From Bacteriovorax sp. PP10 (GTDB lineage Bacteria > Bdellovibrionota > Bacteriovoracia > Bacteriovoracales > Bacteriovoracaceae), in the NCBI RefSeq assembly GCF_035013165.1, contig NZ_JAYGJQ010000001.1:682001-746000 (forward strand): a DNA stretch of 64,000 nucleotides, in the 5' to 3' direction. Numbering within the stretch: the stretch's first letter is position 1; each line of letters starts with the position of its first letter. The translations under genes and the position numbers were made by a program. Below are positions 1-8,382 of the stretch, piece by piece. The notes beneath the pieces were generated by a model. That model made no database searches and was not told the origin of the DNA. It saw nothing but the letters and a program-made list of their open reading frames with translations.

Positions 1-245
1 AGTGCCCAGTTAAAGCCTGCCAGGTAAGCCGTTCCCAGACCTAGTTTTCCCTCGCGTTTAAGCAAAAAAAGGTTGGGGTTCTTGTCTTGTAGCCCCTCGA
101 CCACTTTCGCGGTGTGATCGGGCGAATTATCGTCGATAATGAGGATTGAGATATCAGGGTATAAATGGAATAAGCGCTCGATCATTGAATGAACATTGAG
201 CGCTTCATTGTAAGTTGGAATGATAACTACAGACTGATCGAACAC
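1..245 (-). CDS. Family 2 glycosyltransferase, N-terminal part (runs off the window)
   Basis: The minus strand reads from a GTG start as VFDQSVVIIPTYNEALNVHS and continues to the window edge. The opening VVIIPTYNE followed by LIIDDNSPDHTA is the GT-A nucleotide-sugar binding fold of family 2 glycosyltransferases, closest in style to dolichol/polyprenyl-phosphate mannosyltransferases (later GLGTAYLAGF). These enzymes move a sugar from an NDP-sugar to a lipid carrier or glycan at the inner face of the membrane. The GTG start is supported by an AAAGGA ribosome site six bases upstream. It begins nine bases after the stop of the secreted-protein gene on the same strand, so the two are probably co-transcribed. 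The acceptor cannot be told from this fragment. Confidence 0.85.
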   Translation of the reverse strand, partial: MFDQSVVIIPTYNEALNVHSMIERLFHLYPDISILIIDDNSPDHTAKVVEGLQDKNPNLFLLKREGKLGLGTAYLAGFNWA

Positions 246-254
246 GTGAGTCCT

Positions 255-2078
255 TTAGTTGCTAGAGTCAATTTCCAGAAGTCTTCTTCCTGACGTCTGG
301 TAGCGAAGAGAAATAATCTCAAATAAAGGAGTATCATTTTCTTTTCTGATCTGTCCGTTTTGTCTCGCTTGCCCTTCTGCTTTTTGAGCGAATTCTAAAA
401 TTTTTGAATTGGCCGGAGCTTTTTGTCCCGGTTTTAATTTTGCTAAAATTTCTTCAGCTCCATTTGATCCAGCTGCCTTCACTGCACCTTTGTAACCAAG
501 TCCATTTCCACCTGAGAAATCGACAATATTAGATCCTCTTCCAGGGGCCGCAGAAGCAAGTGTAACACCGTTTGTTGCTCCTGAAATTTTTCCCATCGCA
601 GAGTTAAATGCACTTGGGCTCACTTGTCCCTGTGCCATAAGTGAAGCGACGTTGGCAGGAATTCCTTTGGCAACCATTGAGTCTGCCATCGCTTTTTGAT
701 CTTTAGTTAAGTTTCCATTGTTATCAAGTTTCGTTGAAACATCACGTAGGCCTTTTTTCGCTATCGCGGAAGTTGCATCAGTAGAAGTTGTATTGATTGT
801 ACTTCCTAATAATTCTCCACGAGCAAGAGCGCGTACTGCTGTAAAAGGAGCATTAGAATATCCTAAACCACCCAGGTCCAGATTTCCTTCACCCTGAGTT
901 TGAAGATAAGTATCAAAACATGTATTCGTTTTTTCACAAGCACAAGTCGCATCGATTTTTAAATGATCATCTGTACAAGCAATTCGATATGAAGTGGCCG
1001 CGATCGCTTTTTTACTCAACCCTTTTGCACAATAAGTTGGATCATTTTCTGTTGTTGGTTGAGAGCAGTAACAAAGATTATCCGTGACCGGATTACAATC
1101 TCCTTTACCTGGAAGTGAGTTCGCAATCTTTCTCGTTTTATCTGCGTATTCTTTATTGGCCCCTACTTCACTTTGATAAAAAGCTCCAAGTAAAGTGGCC
1201 GCACCCATTTTAATGACGAGGTTTTTATCTATTGCCCATCCATTAGGTAATGCTGCATTGACGGCGTAGCAAGCTGCTCCACCAAACCATCCGGCCGCTT
1301 GTATTTGGGCCATTTTCGCTCGAGAGTCGTGGCTTTTTGCAGCTTTTAATAACGAGTCTCTTTGAGCAGTGTCACCATTTCCAATTTCATCACCAGAGAG
1401 TTCTTTACTCTTGGCCATTTGAACTGCAGTGGCCACACCTTCTGTGACAGTTGGAATGTACTTACAGTAGTCGGTAACTTTATCTTCTTCAGCTGATGTT
1501 TCAGATTTTTTATCAGTTGATGCGGTATTAGAATTTTCAGTAGTAGAAGTATTATCGTTTGCTGTTGAATTAGCATTTGCTTCTGCAGAAGCTGTTTTTG
1601 CATCGGCCGCAGTTTTTTTTGCAACTTCTGCTTTAGAAGAAATTTTTCCCATGCTGTCTCCAGCAATGGCCCCAAAAAGAGCATAGGCCTGAGCAACAGC
1701 TTTCACCATATTCGTATCGACACCTAAAAATTTATGGCTGGCAGCTTCACCATTACAAATAGCTGCATCTTTTCCAGAACAGTTTTGAGTGATGATCTGA
1801 TTGGCCAAACCCTGGTGAATATAATTGTCTTTAAGCTGAACTTCCTGATCGGTAAGATTCGCTCCAGTCGTGGGAGTCGCTTGTCCTGTTCCGACAGCAT
1901 GGATTTGCTGAGTCGAGGCCCCTGGATCCTTAGCATTAACTGCTTCTCGTGAAGCTCGCGCATTTTCTAATAACTTTGCGTTTGTATCAGTTTCGTTGGT
2001 CGTTGTAGTAATCGACCACGCCACTCCAGGATGAATGGTCAAAAGCGAGATTATCAGAGCTAGATTTAAGGTTTTCAT
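255..2078 (-). CDS. Large secreted protein of unknown function, 607 aa
   Basis: I do not recognise a family. The protein starts with a clear signal peptide (MKTLNLALIISLLTIHPGVA) and should be exported. It then has a Thr/Asn/Ala/Lys-rich low-complexity stretch around residues 150-200, a short hydrophobic segment near 265-305 (WFGGAACYAVNAALPNGWAI), and a Cys-rich middle (residues about 325-395) whose cysteines could form disulfides in the periplasm. The C-terminal third is Ala/Gly-rich and polar. No catalytic motif is visible. There is no Shine-Dalgarno sequence before the ATG. It lies nine bases before the glycosyltransferase gene on the same strand. Export is well supported; function is unknown. 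Confidence 0.75.
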   Translation of the reverse strand: MKTLNLALIISLLTIHPGVAWSITTTTNETDTNAKLLENARASREAVNAKDPGASTQQIHAVGTGQATPTTGANLTDQEVQLKDNYIHQGLANQIITQNCSGKDAAICNGEAASHKFLGVDTNMVKAVAQAYALFGAIAGDSMGKISSKAEVAKKTAADAKTASAEANANSTANDNTSTTENSNTASTDKKSETSAEEDKVTDYCKYIPTVTEGVATAVQMAKSKELSGDEIGNGDTAQRDSLLKAAKSHDSRAKMAQIQAAGWFGGAACYAVNAALPNGWAIDKNLVIKMGAATLLGAFYQSEVGANKEYADKTRKIANSLPGKGDCNPVTDNLCYCSQPTTENDPTYCAKGLSKKAIAATSYRIACTDDHLKIDATCACEKTNTCFDTYLQTQGEGNLDLGGLGYSNAPFTAVRALARGELLGSTINTTSTDATSAIAKKGLRDVSTKLDNNGNLTKDQKAMADSMVAKGIPANVASLMAQGQVSPSAFNSAMGKISGATNGVTLASAAPGRGSNIVDFSGGNGLGYKGAVKAAGSNGAEEILAKLKPGQKAPANSKILEFAQKAEGQARQNGQIRKENDTPLFEIISLRYQTSGRRLLEIDSSN

Positions 2079-2184
2079 ATGTGTTTATTTTAACCCATTG
2101 TCATAGTTTGAACCCTCGGCAAAAAAGGATCTATTTATGGGCCTTATAAAAACATAGGTTTATAGGGGTAAAATGAGGCCCGAT

Positions 2185-2202
2185 AGGCACAGTTAAGTGC
2201 CT
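2185..2202. repeat. Inverted repeat upstream of the DtxR-type gene
   Basis: AGGCAC and GTGCCT flank six bases (AGTTAA) and are followed by TGTTTTG. It could be a weak hairpin terminator or a second operator half-site pair, since it shares the TAGGC...GCCT arms with the repeat at 2210-2224. Its centre is about 23 bases from that of the second repeat. Confidence 0.45.
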
Positions 2203-2209
2203 TGTTTTG

Positions 2210-2224
2210 TAGGCTTTTTGCCTA
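2210..2224. promoter_or_regulatory. Candidate operator TAGGC-N5-GCCTA before the DtxR-type gene
   Basis: A perfect inverted repeat, TAGGCTTTTTGCCTA, ends one base before the predicted -35 box (2226-2231) of the downstream DtxR-family gene. DtxR/IdeR/MntR regulators bind palindromes with TAGG/CCTA-type arms, so autoregulation is plausible. This is an inference; the repeat could also act as an RNA hairpin. Confidence 0.45.
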
Positions 2225-2225
2225 A

Positions 2226-2254
2226 TTGACTCTACGGTGTTTGATTGATACAAA
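2226..2254 (+). promoter_or_regulatory. Predicted sigma-70 promoter of the DtxR-type gene
   Basis: TTGACT at 2226-2231, a 17-base spacer, then TACAAA at 2249-2254. The expected transcription start falls on or next to the A of the ATG at 2262, so the mRNA would be leaderless. That agrees with the lack of a ribosome site before this gene. Confidence 0.5.
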
Positions 2255-2261
2255 TTTGAGT

Positions 2262-2816
2262 ATGATGACAAAAACACCTGATCCAAAAGACAATCACGAA
2301 AATGACCTATCTCACTCAATGGTTCACTACCTTCTGACGATTCACAAATTGAAAGAAAATAGAGGATTCGCTAGAGTGACTGACATTGCAAAAGATTTAG
2401 ATCTTACAAAAGGATCTGTGTCGACAATGTTGAACAATCTAAAAAAGAAAGGACTGATTCAGGAAGAAGACGAATGTAAATTTGTTGTTCTAACAGATCT
2501 AGGTCACGACGAAGTTCACCGTATTTTATCATCAAGAACTCTTCTGTTTTATTTCCTTAGAGACTTCGTTGGAGTTGATGAGAAAACAGCTGAATTCGAT
2601 TCATGTCAGATGGAACATTTAATGAGCTCGCAAACGAGTGAAAGGTTTTTTAACTTCATGAAGACTCTTGCTTGTTCATGTGAAGACATGGCAAAAAATG
2701 GTCAGTTACCAAAGTCATTCCAGTTTAAAACGACATTAGATTTATGTTCGTACACTTCTGCTGACGATTTTATGCACAATCAAAAAGGCGACAGCCATTT
2801 ACCGACTGATAAGTAG
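2262..2816 (+). CDS. DtxR/MntR-family metal-dependent transcriptional regulator
   Basis: A 184-residue cytoplasmic regulator. An N-terminal winged helix (HYLLTIHKL, then ARVTDIAKDLDLTKGSVSTM) is followed by the family's dimerisation and metal region. The primary-site signature is kept as DSCQMEHLMS, matching Cys-x-x-Glu-His of DtxR, which suggests an Fe(II)-type site. The ancillary-site residues are not kept: aligned to DtxR, the positions of His79, Glu83 and His98 read Arg, Phe and Glu. No SH3-like third domain is evident. I chose ATG 2262 (ATGATG) because a good promoter predicts transcription starting there; an upstream in-frame TTG at 2226 lies inside the -35 box. It overlaps the next gene and probably heads an operon with it and the M3 peptidase. 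Confidence 0.85.
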   Translation: MMTKTPDPKDNHENDLSHSMVHYLLTIHKLKENRGFARVTDIAKDLDLTKGSVSTMLNNLKKKGLIQEEDECKFVVLTDLGHDEVHRILSSRTLLFYFLRDFVGVDEKTAEFDSCQMEHLMSSQTSERFFNFMKTLACSCEDMAKNGQLPKSFQFKTTLDLCSYTSADDFMHNQKGDSHLPTDK

Positions 2817-3501
2817 TCTTCTATTTATTGTTTTAAGTTTCCCGTCTTACGCCTCTGAAGATTTGGTTAGTTATTGTTTCGAACAAACGACCAATCTGAA
2901 AGAGGCACAACAAAATCTAGCATTCCTCTTATTGCCCAAAGAAAAAGTCTTCCCACGCCCCGAACAAAATTGCTTCGATGTTTTGACATCGACCGATAGA
3001 TCAAAGCTATTAGAGAAATTCCTTTCAAAGAGGTACACTTTAATAAGTGAGCCAGGGATGCCCTCTGTTGCTGAAAGTATTCAGGCACAACAGTGTCAGC
3101 TGGAACTTAAGACAACGAAAACTAAAGAAATTAATACTAGAGATTTTCGTTTAGGAAGAGCGAGTAGTGCGAGAGCGGGGACGCGTTCAACGCAGGAAGT
3201 TTCAACTTCTCAAATATTACTTGGCTCAGGCAAACCTGGAACACTTGAGCTTGAGGGCAGATCGCTTTATATTGAATGTAGAAAAACCGAGTCGGGTATT
3301 TATCAACTCATTTTTTCTTATAGCGAAATATACCGCATGAAAGTCAGCAGCGAAGTGAATGTGAAAAAGGGAGAGTCTGTTCAGATTGCCCAAATCACCA
3401 ATGATCTTGCCTCAAAAAGTAAAACCTTGGGCCTCCCGCAATCATTGTATAGGGACGTTGAAGGACAAGAAAATATAAGTTACGAGTTAAAAGTTAATTA
3501 G
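2797..3501 (+). CDS. Secreted protein of unknown function with a non-canonical start
   Basis: I do not recognise the family. The first ordinary start codon in frame is TTG 2863, but the open frame upstream encodes an obvious signal peptide (YRLISSLLFIVLSFPSYA, then SEDLVSYC). Translation must therefore begin inside the end of the DtxR-type gene. No ATG, GTG or TTG exists there. The best candidate is ATT 2797, which has AAAAGG eight bases upstream; CTG 2806 is a second choice. The mature protein, about 210 residues, has scattered Cys and a beta-rich C-terminal half (LELEGRSLYIECRKTESGIY). The M3 peptidase starts eight bases downstream. The start is uncertain; export is well supported. Confidence 0.65.
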   Translation: MYRLISSLLFIVLSFPSYASEDLVSYCFEQTTNLKEAQQNLAFLLLPKEKVFPRPEQNCFDVLTSTDRSKLLEKFLSKRYTLISEPGMPSVAESIQAQQCQLELKTTKTKEINTRDFRLGRASSARAGTRSTQEVSTSQILLGSGKPGTLELEGRSLYIECRKTESGIYQLIFSYSEIYRMKVSSEVNVKKGESVQIAQITNDLASKSKTLGLPQSLYRDVEGQENISYELKVN

Positions 3502-3509
3502 GAGAAGAT

Positions 3510-5546
3510 ATGAACGTTTTATTAAAAAAATTCACAACACCATTTGAAACAGTGCCTTTCAATGAAATTAAACCAGAAGATTTTCTTCCAGCAGTAAAAG
3601 AAGCAATCGCTACAGCAAAAGGAAGAATCGCTGCGATTAAAGCTAATACAGCTCCAGAAACTTTTGAAAATGTTATGGAAGCTCTTGAAGCAGCAAGCCC
3701 TGAAGTGGATTTAATCTCAGGAATTTTCTTCAACCTGCACTCAGCAGAAACAAACGATAAAATCCAAGAGATCGCAAAAGAATTCTCACCACTACTGACA
3801 GATTTTGGAAACGACATCAGCTTAGATGCTGATCTATTCAAGAAAATCAAAAAAGTTTGGGATCACAAAGATAACTTCAATCTAACAGCTGAACAAAAAA
3901 TGCTTTTAGAAAAAAGCTATAAGAGTTTCGTAAGAAATGGGGCCCTTTTAAATGATGCTCAAAAAGAAAAGATGAGAGAGATCTCTTCAAGACTTTCGAC
4001 ATTAGGTCTTCAATTCGGTGATCATATTCTTAAGGAAACTAACGAGTATGTAATGTTAGTTGATAATAAGGAGGATTTAAAAGGTCTTCCAGAAGATGTC
4101 GCTGAAGCTGCAGCGACAACAGCAAAAGAAAAAGGCCACGAAGGTAAGTGGGCGTTCACGCTTCAATACCCAAGTGTGATTCCATTTTTAACTCACGCTT
4201 CTAACCGCGAGCTACGTAAAAAATTATGGCTGGCAAATTCTACAAAAGGATTTAAAGACGGCGAAACTGATAACAAAGCAATCATTAAAGAGATCGCATC
4301 TCTTAGACACCAAAAAGCTAATCTTTTAGGTTACGAGTCTCACGCTCACTTCGTACTAGAAGAGAGAATGGCCTCTAACCCAAAAACAGTTTTTGAGTTC
4401 ATCGAAAACATTGTTAACCACGCGACTCCTGCAGCGATCAAAGAAACGGAAGAGCTAAGAGCTTATGCTAAGAAGCTTGATGGAGTTGAAGACTTGCAAA
4501 AGTGGGATACTGGTTATTACGCTGAAAAACTAAAAAACGAAAAGTTCCAAGTTAACGACGAAATGCTTCGTCCATACTTTAAACTTGAAAATGTTATTGA
4601 TGGAGTTTTCCAGGTAGCAAAAAATCTTTACGGACTAACTTTTCAACAACGTTTTGACATTCCTGTGTACCACGAAGATGTTAAAACTTACGACGTTCTT
4701 GATGAAAATGGAAAACACGTTTCAGTATTTTACGCTGACTTCCACCCAAGAGCAGGTAAAAGAGGCGGAGCTTGGATGACAAGTTTCAGAGGACAAAAAG
4801 TAGATCAAGGTGTTCAGGTTCGTCCACACGTTGCTATCGTTTGTAACTTCACAAAACCAACGGCAACAAAGCCATCACTTTTAGGTTTCGATGAAGTGAC
4901 AACTCTGTTCCACGAATTCGGTCACGCTCTTCACGGAATGCTAGCTGATACAAAATACGAAAGCCTTTCAGGAACAAACGTATTCTGGGATTTCGTTGAA
5001 CTTCCATCACAAATTCTAGAAAACTGGGCATACGAAAAAGAGTGTCTTGACCTTTTTGCTGAGCACTTTGAAACGAAAGAAAAAATCCCAGCTGAGCTTA
5101 TCAAAAAGATTAAAGATTCTTCTAGCTTCCTTGAAGGTAGAGCGACTTTAAGACAATTAAGTTTTGCAACTGTAGATATGGCATGGCATTCGGCTAACCC
5201 TGCTTCAATTACTGATATCGAAGCTTTCGAATCAAACAGCATGGGGAAAATGGATTTCCTTCCAGCGGTTCAAGGGACAAGTATTTCTACTGCGTTCTCA
5301 CACATTTTTGCTGGTGGATACTCTGCAGGTTACTACTCTTATAAATGGGCAGAAGTTTTAGATGCTGACGCTTTTGAATTCTTTAAAGAGAAAGGGATCT
5401 TCAATCGTGAAGTCGCTAAGAAATTCAGAGACAACGTTCTATCTAAAGGCGGAAGCCAACACCCGATGGATTTATATGTTGCTTTCAGAGGGCAAAAGCC
5501 TAATCCGGATGCTTTATTGAGAAGAGCTGGCCTACTACATAAATAA
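3510..5546 (+). CDS. M3-family zinc oligopeptidase (Dcp/oligopeptidase A type)
   Basis: 678 residues, normal for the family, with no signal peptide, so a cytoplasmic peptidase that trims short peptides. The zinc motif HEFGH lies at residues 468-472 within TTLFHEFGHALHG, and the third ligand Glu follows near residue 497 (DFVELPSQ). Family-typical blocks are present: LTAEQKMLLE near 125, MRPYF-like LRPYFKLENV near 355, and GGYSAGYYSYKWAEVL near 605, which forms the substrate-binding lid. The spread of motifs is close to peptidyl-dipeptidase Dcp, but Dcp and OpdA cannot be separated confidently by eye. It has a strong ribosome site (AGGAGAAG) and ends at a clear terminator. Part of its active-site region recurs as a decayed copy at 6376-6486. 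Confidence 0.95.
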   Translation: MNVLLKKFTTPFETVPFNEIKPEDFLPAVKEAIATAKGRIAAIKANTAPETFENVMEALEAASPEVDLISGIFFNLHSAETNDKIQEIAKEFSPLLTDFGNDISLDADLFKKIKKVWDHKDNFNLTAEQKMLLEKSYKSFVRNGALLNDAQKEKMREISSRLSTLGLQFGDHILKETNEYVMLVDNKEDLKGLPEDVAEAAATTAKEKGHEGKWAFTLQYPSVIPFLTHASNRELRKKLWLANSTKGFKDGETDNKAIIKEIASLRHQKANLLGYESHAHFVLEERMASNPKTVFEFIENIVNHATPAAIKETEELRAYAKKLDGVEDLQKWDTGYYAEKLKNEKFQVNDEMLRPYFKLENVIDGVFQVAKNLYGLTFQQRFDIPVYHEDVKTYDVLDENGKHVSVFYADFHPRAGKRGGAWMTSFRGQKVDQGVQVRPHVAIVCNFTKPTATKPSLLGFDEVTTLFHEFGHALHGMLADTKYESLSGTNVFWDFVELPSQILENWAYEKECLDLFAEHFETKEKIPAELIKKIKDSSSFLEGRATLRQLSFATVDMAWHSANPASITDIEAFESNSMGKMDFLPAVQGTSISTAFSHIFAGGYSAGYYSYKWAEVLDADAFEFFKEKGIFNREVAKKFRDNVLSKGGSQHPMDLYVAFRGQKPNPDALLRRAGLLHK

Positions 5547-5555
5547 TTAAAAATC

Positions 5556-5585
5556 TAAAGGCCCCATAGGTTTATGGGGCCTTTA
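5556..5585. terminator. Bidirectional intrinsic terminator
   Basis: A 13-bp perfect stem (TAAAGGCCCCATA / TATGGGGCCTTTA) with a 4-base loop sits between the M3 peptidase and the convergent lipoprotein gene. U-rich sequence follows on the plus strand and A-rich sequence precedes it, so it can serve both genes. Confidence 0.9.
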
Positions 5586-5591
5586 GTTCTC

Positions 5592-6251
5592 TTAATGCTT
5601 CATAGATCTTTTATCAATTTCTTTTATAAGCTCAATTTTTTCTAGAATTTCTTTTTTTCTACCAGTCATATCGCATTTCACAGCGACTTTGTAATGATAG
5701 CAATTTCTTTTTTCCGGAACCCATTTAGAAAAAGTTCCCGCTCCCTTTTGTCTTACGCGAGTTCCTTTTGATTCAGAGATAACACTTATTTCATTACCAT
5801 CTACTTTGATGATCTCTCCACCCATTGACTGGCAGTTATTGACAACATCGTTATCTACAAATGCCTTCATATCTTCAAACGATAGTTTGTCTACTTGAGC
5901 ACTTGCCAGTAAGGCCACATACCATCCGCTCGTTTTCTCTTCACCATCACAGATTGCTCTTGCGTCGTTTGCATCTTTATCTTTTGGATCAGCTCCAATT
6001 TCGTTAGATAGATCTACGATGACCTTTTCGCCTTCAGTGTTTACTTTTCCACCTGGAGTTAGACTGCCAGGAGTGTAATGTGGTTCTAGTGAAAAATAAC
6101 CAACACCATTTTTAGTGTATGAAGAATCAAGATAGAAAATTGAGAAATCGTTTACTTCAGAGGATGTTTGACGGTATGTCTTTGGTGAGTTGTTCATAGT
6201 TGAACAACTTGAAACTGCTAAAGTTAACAAGAGCAATGTTGTGTATTTCAT
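5592..6251 (-). CDS. Lipoprotein of unknown function, 219 aa
   Basis: The ATG at 6251 has a TGGAGA ribosome site and gives MKYTTLLLLTLAVSSCSTMN, a lipoprotein signal peptide with its lipobox Cys at residue 16, so the mature protein is membrane-anchored. An ATG 15 codons upstream is open but would spoil the signal. The body is acidic and has further cysteines (DARAICDGEEKTSGW, DNDVVNNCQSMGG, KRNCYHYKVAVKC). The C-terminus is a Lys/Glu-rich helix. No family is recognised. It is convergent with the M3 peptidase. Confidence 0.8.
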   Translation of the reverse strand: MKYTTLLLLTLAVSSCSTMNNSPKTYRQTSSEVNDFSIFYLDSSYTKNGVGYFSLEPHYTPGSLTPGGKVNTEGEKVIVDLSNEIGADPKDKDANDARAICDGEEKTSGWYVALLASAQVDKLSFEDMKAFVDNDVVNNCQSMGGEIIKVDGNEISVISESKGTRVRQKGAGTFSKWVPEKRNCYHYKVAVKCDMTGRKKEILEKIELIKEIDKRSMKH

Positions 6252-6375
6252 AAGTCTCCACTGAGTGATTTTTAGATCTAACAGCTTATCGTCCAATCTA
6301 ATCGATTTATAAGTAATATATTGCTTCGAGTAGTTTATTCATGCACTTAGCTGTGTTTATACTGATGATTGTGAC

Positions 6376-6486
6376 ATTGTCGTTTGTCTTTCTGCAACGA
6401 AGCCGTCTCCACTAAATTTCGATGAAGTGCCACCTCTGTTCCATGAATTTGGACTGGCGATGGATACTCTACCTTTCATCTTCTGA
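6376..6486 (+). pseudogene. Decayed fragment of an M3 peptidase active-site region
   Basis: One frame reads IVVCLSATKPSPLNFDEV and then PPLFHEFGLAMD before a TGA. It matches the intact M3 peptidase region around nucleotides 4834-4940 (ATKPSLLGFDEVTTLFHEFGHALHG), with a small internal deletion and the second zinc His changed to Leu. At DNA level, long stretches such as TTTCGATGAAGTG and CTCTGTTCCA are identical. Nothing matching the rest of the gene was seen, so this is a remnant of a duplicate or of a second paralogue. The 346-base gap 6252-6597 holds otherwise only AT-rich sequence and a short palindrome, CATTTTATAAAATG, at 6509-6522. Confidence 0.8.
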
Positions 6487-6597
6487 TACCCAGTTCTCAT
6501 TTTTTTCTCATTTTATAAAATGCAATCCCGGATTTCATAAACTTACTGATCATTGCTTATCTGCCTTAATTGCACATTGATAGATCAGGAGCAATCA

Positions 6598-7260
6598 ATG
6601 AAGAAACTAAGAAAACATACCCAGCTAAGTTTATTAAACCCTAAGCGAGCAGGAAGGCCTGCCATTCACGATTCAGGAATCCGTCACACTAAAAGATTCA
6701 GGTTGAAAAAACCAAGCTCTCTTCATCTCACTATTAAGGTTAGAGAGAATAAGGCAGATATCCAAAATAAAAGAATTCTGAAGGCCCTTCATAATGCGAT
6801 TAGGAGGGCAAGGTTGAAGGGATTGAAAATCGTTCATTATACGTTGGAGTATAATCATGTTCATTTGTTAGTGGAGAGTATGGATAATAAGATTCTGCAC
6901 AAGGGGATGCAGGCCTTTGGGATTACAATTGCTAAGGCCATTAATAAAATTAAGAGAACGAAAGGTGCAGTTTATAAAAATCGTTATCACTTGAGAGTGA
7001 TTGATTCGCCAAGACAGTTAAAGAATGTTCTTCATTATATTTTTAGTAATGGGATTAAGCATAAGAGGACTAAGTCCCAGATTGATCTATTTAATTCAAT
7101 GATTGCTGAAGAAAAATTAAATATTTTATACCCGAAAGAAGCAAAAAAGATTTGGGCAGATATTCAAAAAAGTGAGTTTTTAAAGGTCTTCCAAATAGAT
7201 CTCTATAGGGTTTTGAGTCCGGGAGAGATCTATTTTAAAAGTATAAGTTATCTGACTTGA
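6598..7260 (+). CDS. REP-associated tyrosine transposase (HUH, Y1 family)
   Basis: 220 residues. The HUH motif is EYNHVHLLVES, followed by the AVYKNRYHLRVI block and HYIFSNGIKH, whose Tyr is the likely catalytic residue. These single-Tyr enzymes, related to the IS200/IS605 transposases, cut and join single-stranded DNA at hairpins and are usually domesticated at REP repeats rather than carried by a complete insertion sequence. The start at ATG 6598 is supported by AGGAGC upstream; a TTG 15 codons earlier is less likely. I see no flanking terminal inverted repeats. It overlaps the convergent nitronate monooxygenase gene by 13 bases and sits beside the M3 peptidase remnant. Confidence 0.88.
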   Translation: MKKLRKHTQLSLLNPKRAGRPAIHDSGIRHTKRFRLKKPSSLHLTIKVRENKADIQNKRILKALHNAIRRARLKGLKIVHYTLEYNHVHLLVESMDNKILHKGMQAFGITIAKAINKIKRTKGAVYKNRYHLRVIDSPRQLKNVLHYIFSNGIKHKRTKSQIDLFNSMIAEEKLNILYPKEAKKIWADIQKSEFLKVFQIDLYRVLSPGEIYFKSISYLT

Positions 7261-8237
7261 CGTTCAACTAGGGTATTGTAGGCGGCTTCGTATTCAGAAA
7301 TGATTCGTTTTGTGATCGCTTCGACTGTTTCAATTGCATGAGAAAATTCAATTGAAGGACCAGCAACCCAAACGGTTTTATAAGTCGCTGCGAATGCGGC
7401 TTTTTCTACAGCTTTCATTCCTTTATAGTAAGTCAGCATTTTGGCATATTTTTTAATCGATTTATTGTGGTTCAAAAAAGATTCAACAAAATTTTGTTCA
7501 GTTCCAATCTTTTTTACATAAGGAGTATTGATAACAGAACATGGGCTTCCTGAAATTTTTGTCGTCATAACGATGTCAGCAGCACCAAAATCAACCACTG
7601 CTTGTTTGTATTCTTTTGAAACACCAGATTCTACTGTTGCGATATAAGGAGATCCGATTGAAACACCTTCTGCACCTAGGGCCATAACTGAAAGAAGTCC
7701 TGCTCCTGTTCCTACACCACCAGCTGAAATAACTGGAAGCTTTGTTGCTTTCATAAGCATGGGAACAAGGATTGAAGGAGAGATGTTTCCAGCATGTCCG
7801 CCGGCACCTGAGTTAACTGCAATCAAAGCATCGGCCCCCAGACTTTCAACTTTTTTCGCGTATTCAACTTCAACAACGTCACAAAGAATTTTTACGCCTA
7901 ATGGCTTAAGTGCATTGATAACCGCTTCTGGCGACCCAAGTGAAGTGATCACGAATGCTGGTGGATACTTTTTTAAAACTTCCAAATGGTCATTCAAGTG
8001 AACATTTGACTTATTTACTATGAGATTAATTCCGAATTTCCCGTTACATTGCGTGCGAAGATCTGACATGGCAGCTTCAAATTCGGCCGGAGTGCGGTAG
8101 TTCAGAGAGGGAATGCATCCAATGAAGCCATTTTTATAAGCTTCAATCAGCATTTTATTATTCGATACAAGGAACATGGGAGCGAGAATAATTGGGTACT
8201 TAATATCAAAAGTTTTAGTGATCCAAGTTGAAATCAT
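7248..8237 (-). CDS. Nitronate monooxygenase / 2-nitropropane dioxygenase-family flavoprotein
   Basis: 329 residues, a TIM-barrel FMN enzyme. The start YPIILAPMF is the FMN-binding beginning of the family. The signature GAGGHAG is at residues 145-150, with the likely catalytic His at 148. The phosphate-binding ISAGGVGTG and the ALGAEGVSIGSPYIAT block follow. Members oxidise alkyl nitronates such as propionate 3-nitronate, but some relatives are enoyl reductases (FabK-like), so the substrate is not settled. The ATG is preceded by AGAGGA. It ends inside the 3' end of the transposase gene and shows no operon partner. Confidence 0.9.
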   Translation of the reverse strand: MISTWITKTFDIKYPIILAPMFLVSNNKMLIEAYKNGFIGCIPSLNYRTPAEFEAAMSDLRTQCNGKFGINLIVNKSNVHLNDHLEVLKKYPPAFVITSLGSPEAVINALKPLGVKILCDVVEVEYAKKVESLGADALIAVNSGAGGHAGNISPSILVPMLMKATKLPVISAGGVGTGAGLLSVMALGAEGVSIGSPYIATVESGVSKEYKQAVVDFGAADIVMTTKISGSPCSVINTPYVKKIGTEQNFVESFLNHNKSIKKYAKMLTYYKGMKAVEKAAFAATYKTVWVAGPSIEFSHAIETVEAITKRIISEYEAAYNTLVERQVR

Positions 8238-8382
8238 ACGATCCTCTTAAGGGGTTTTGCGGTGGGGGTGTCAAAATAATGATAAGAAGTAAGAGAAGAA
8301 AAGGATAGAAAATTAGACAAAAGCTACTAAAAGTACCAAACTTTTCTTAATCAAGGATGATTACCGACTAAAGGATTAGATT

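Noticed and set aside
6598-7260. Complete IS200/IS605 insertion sequence
   Set aside because: No tnpB, no end hairpins and no flanking target duplication were found; the protein is of the REP-associated, single-gene kind.
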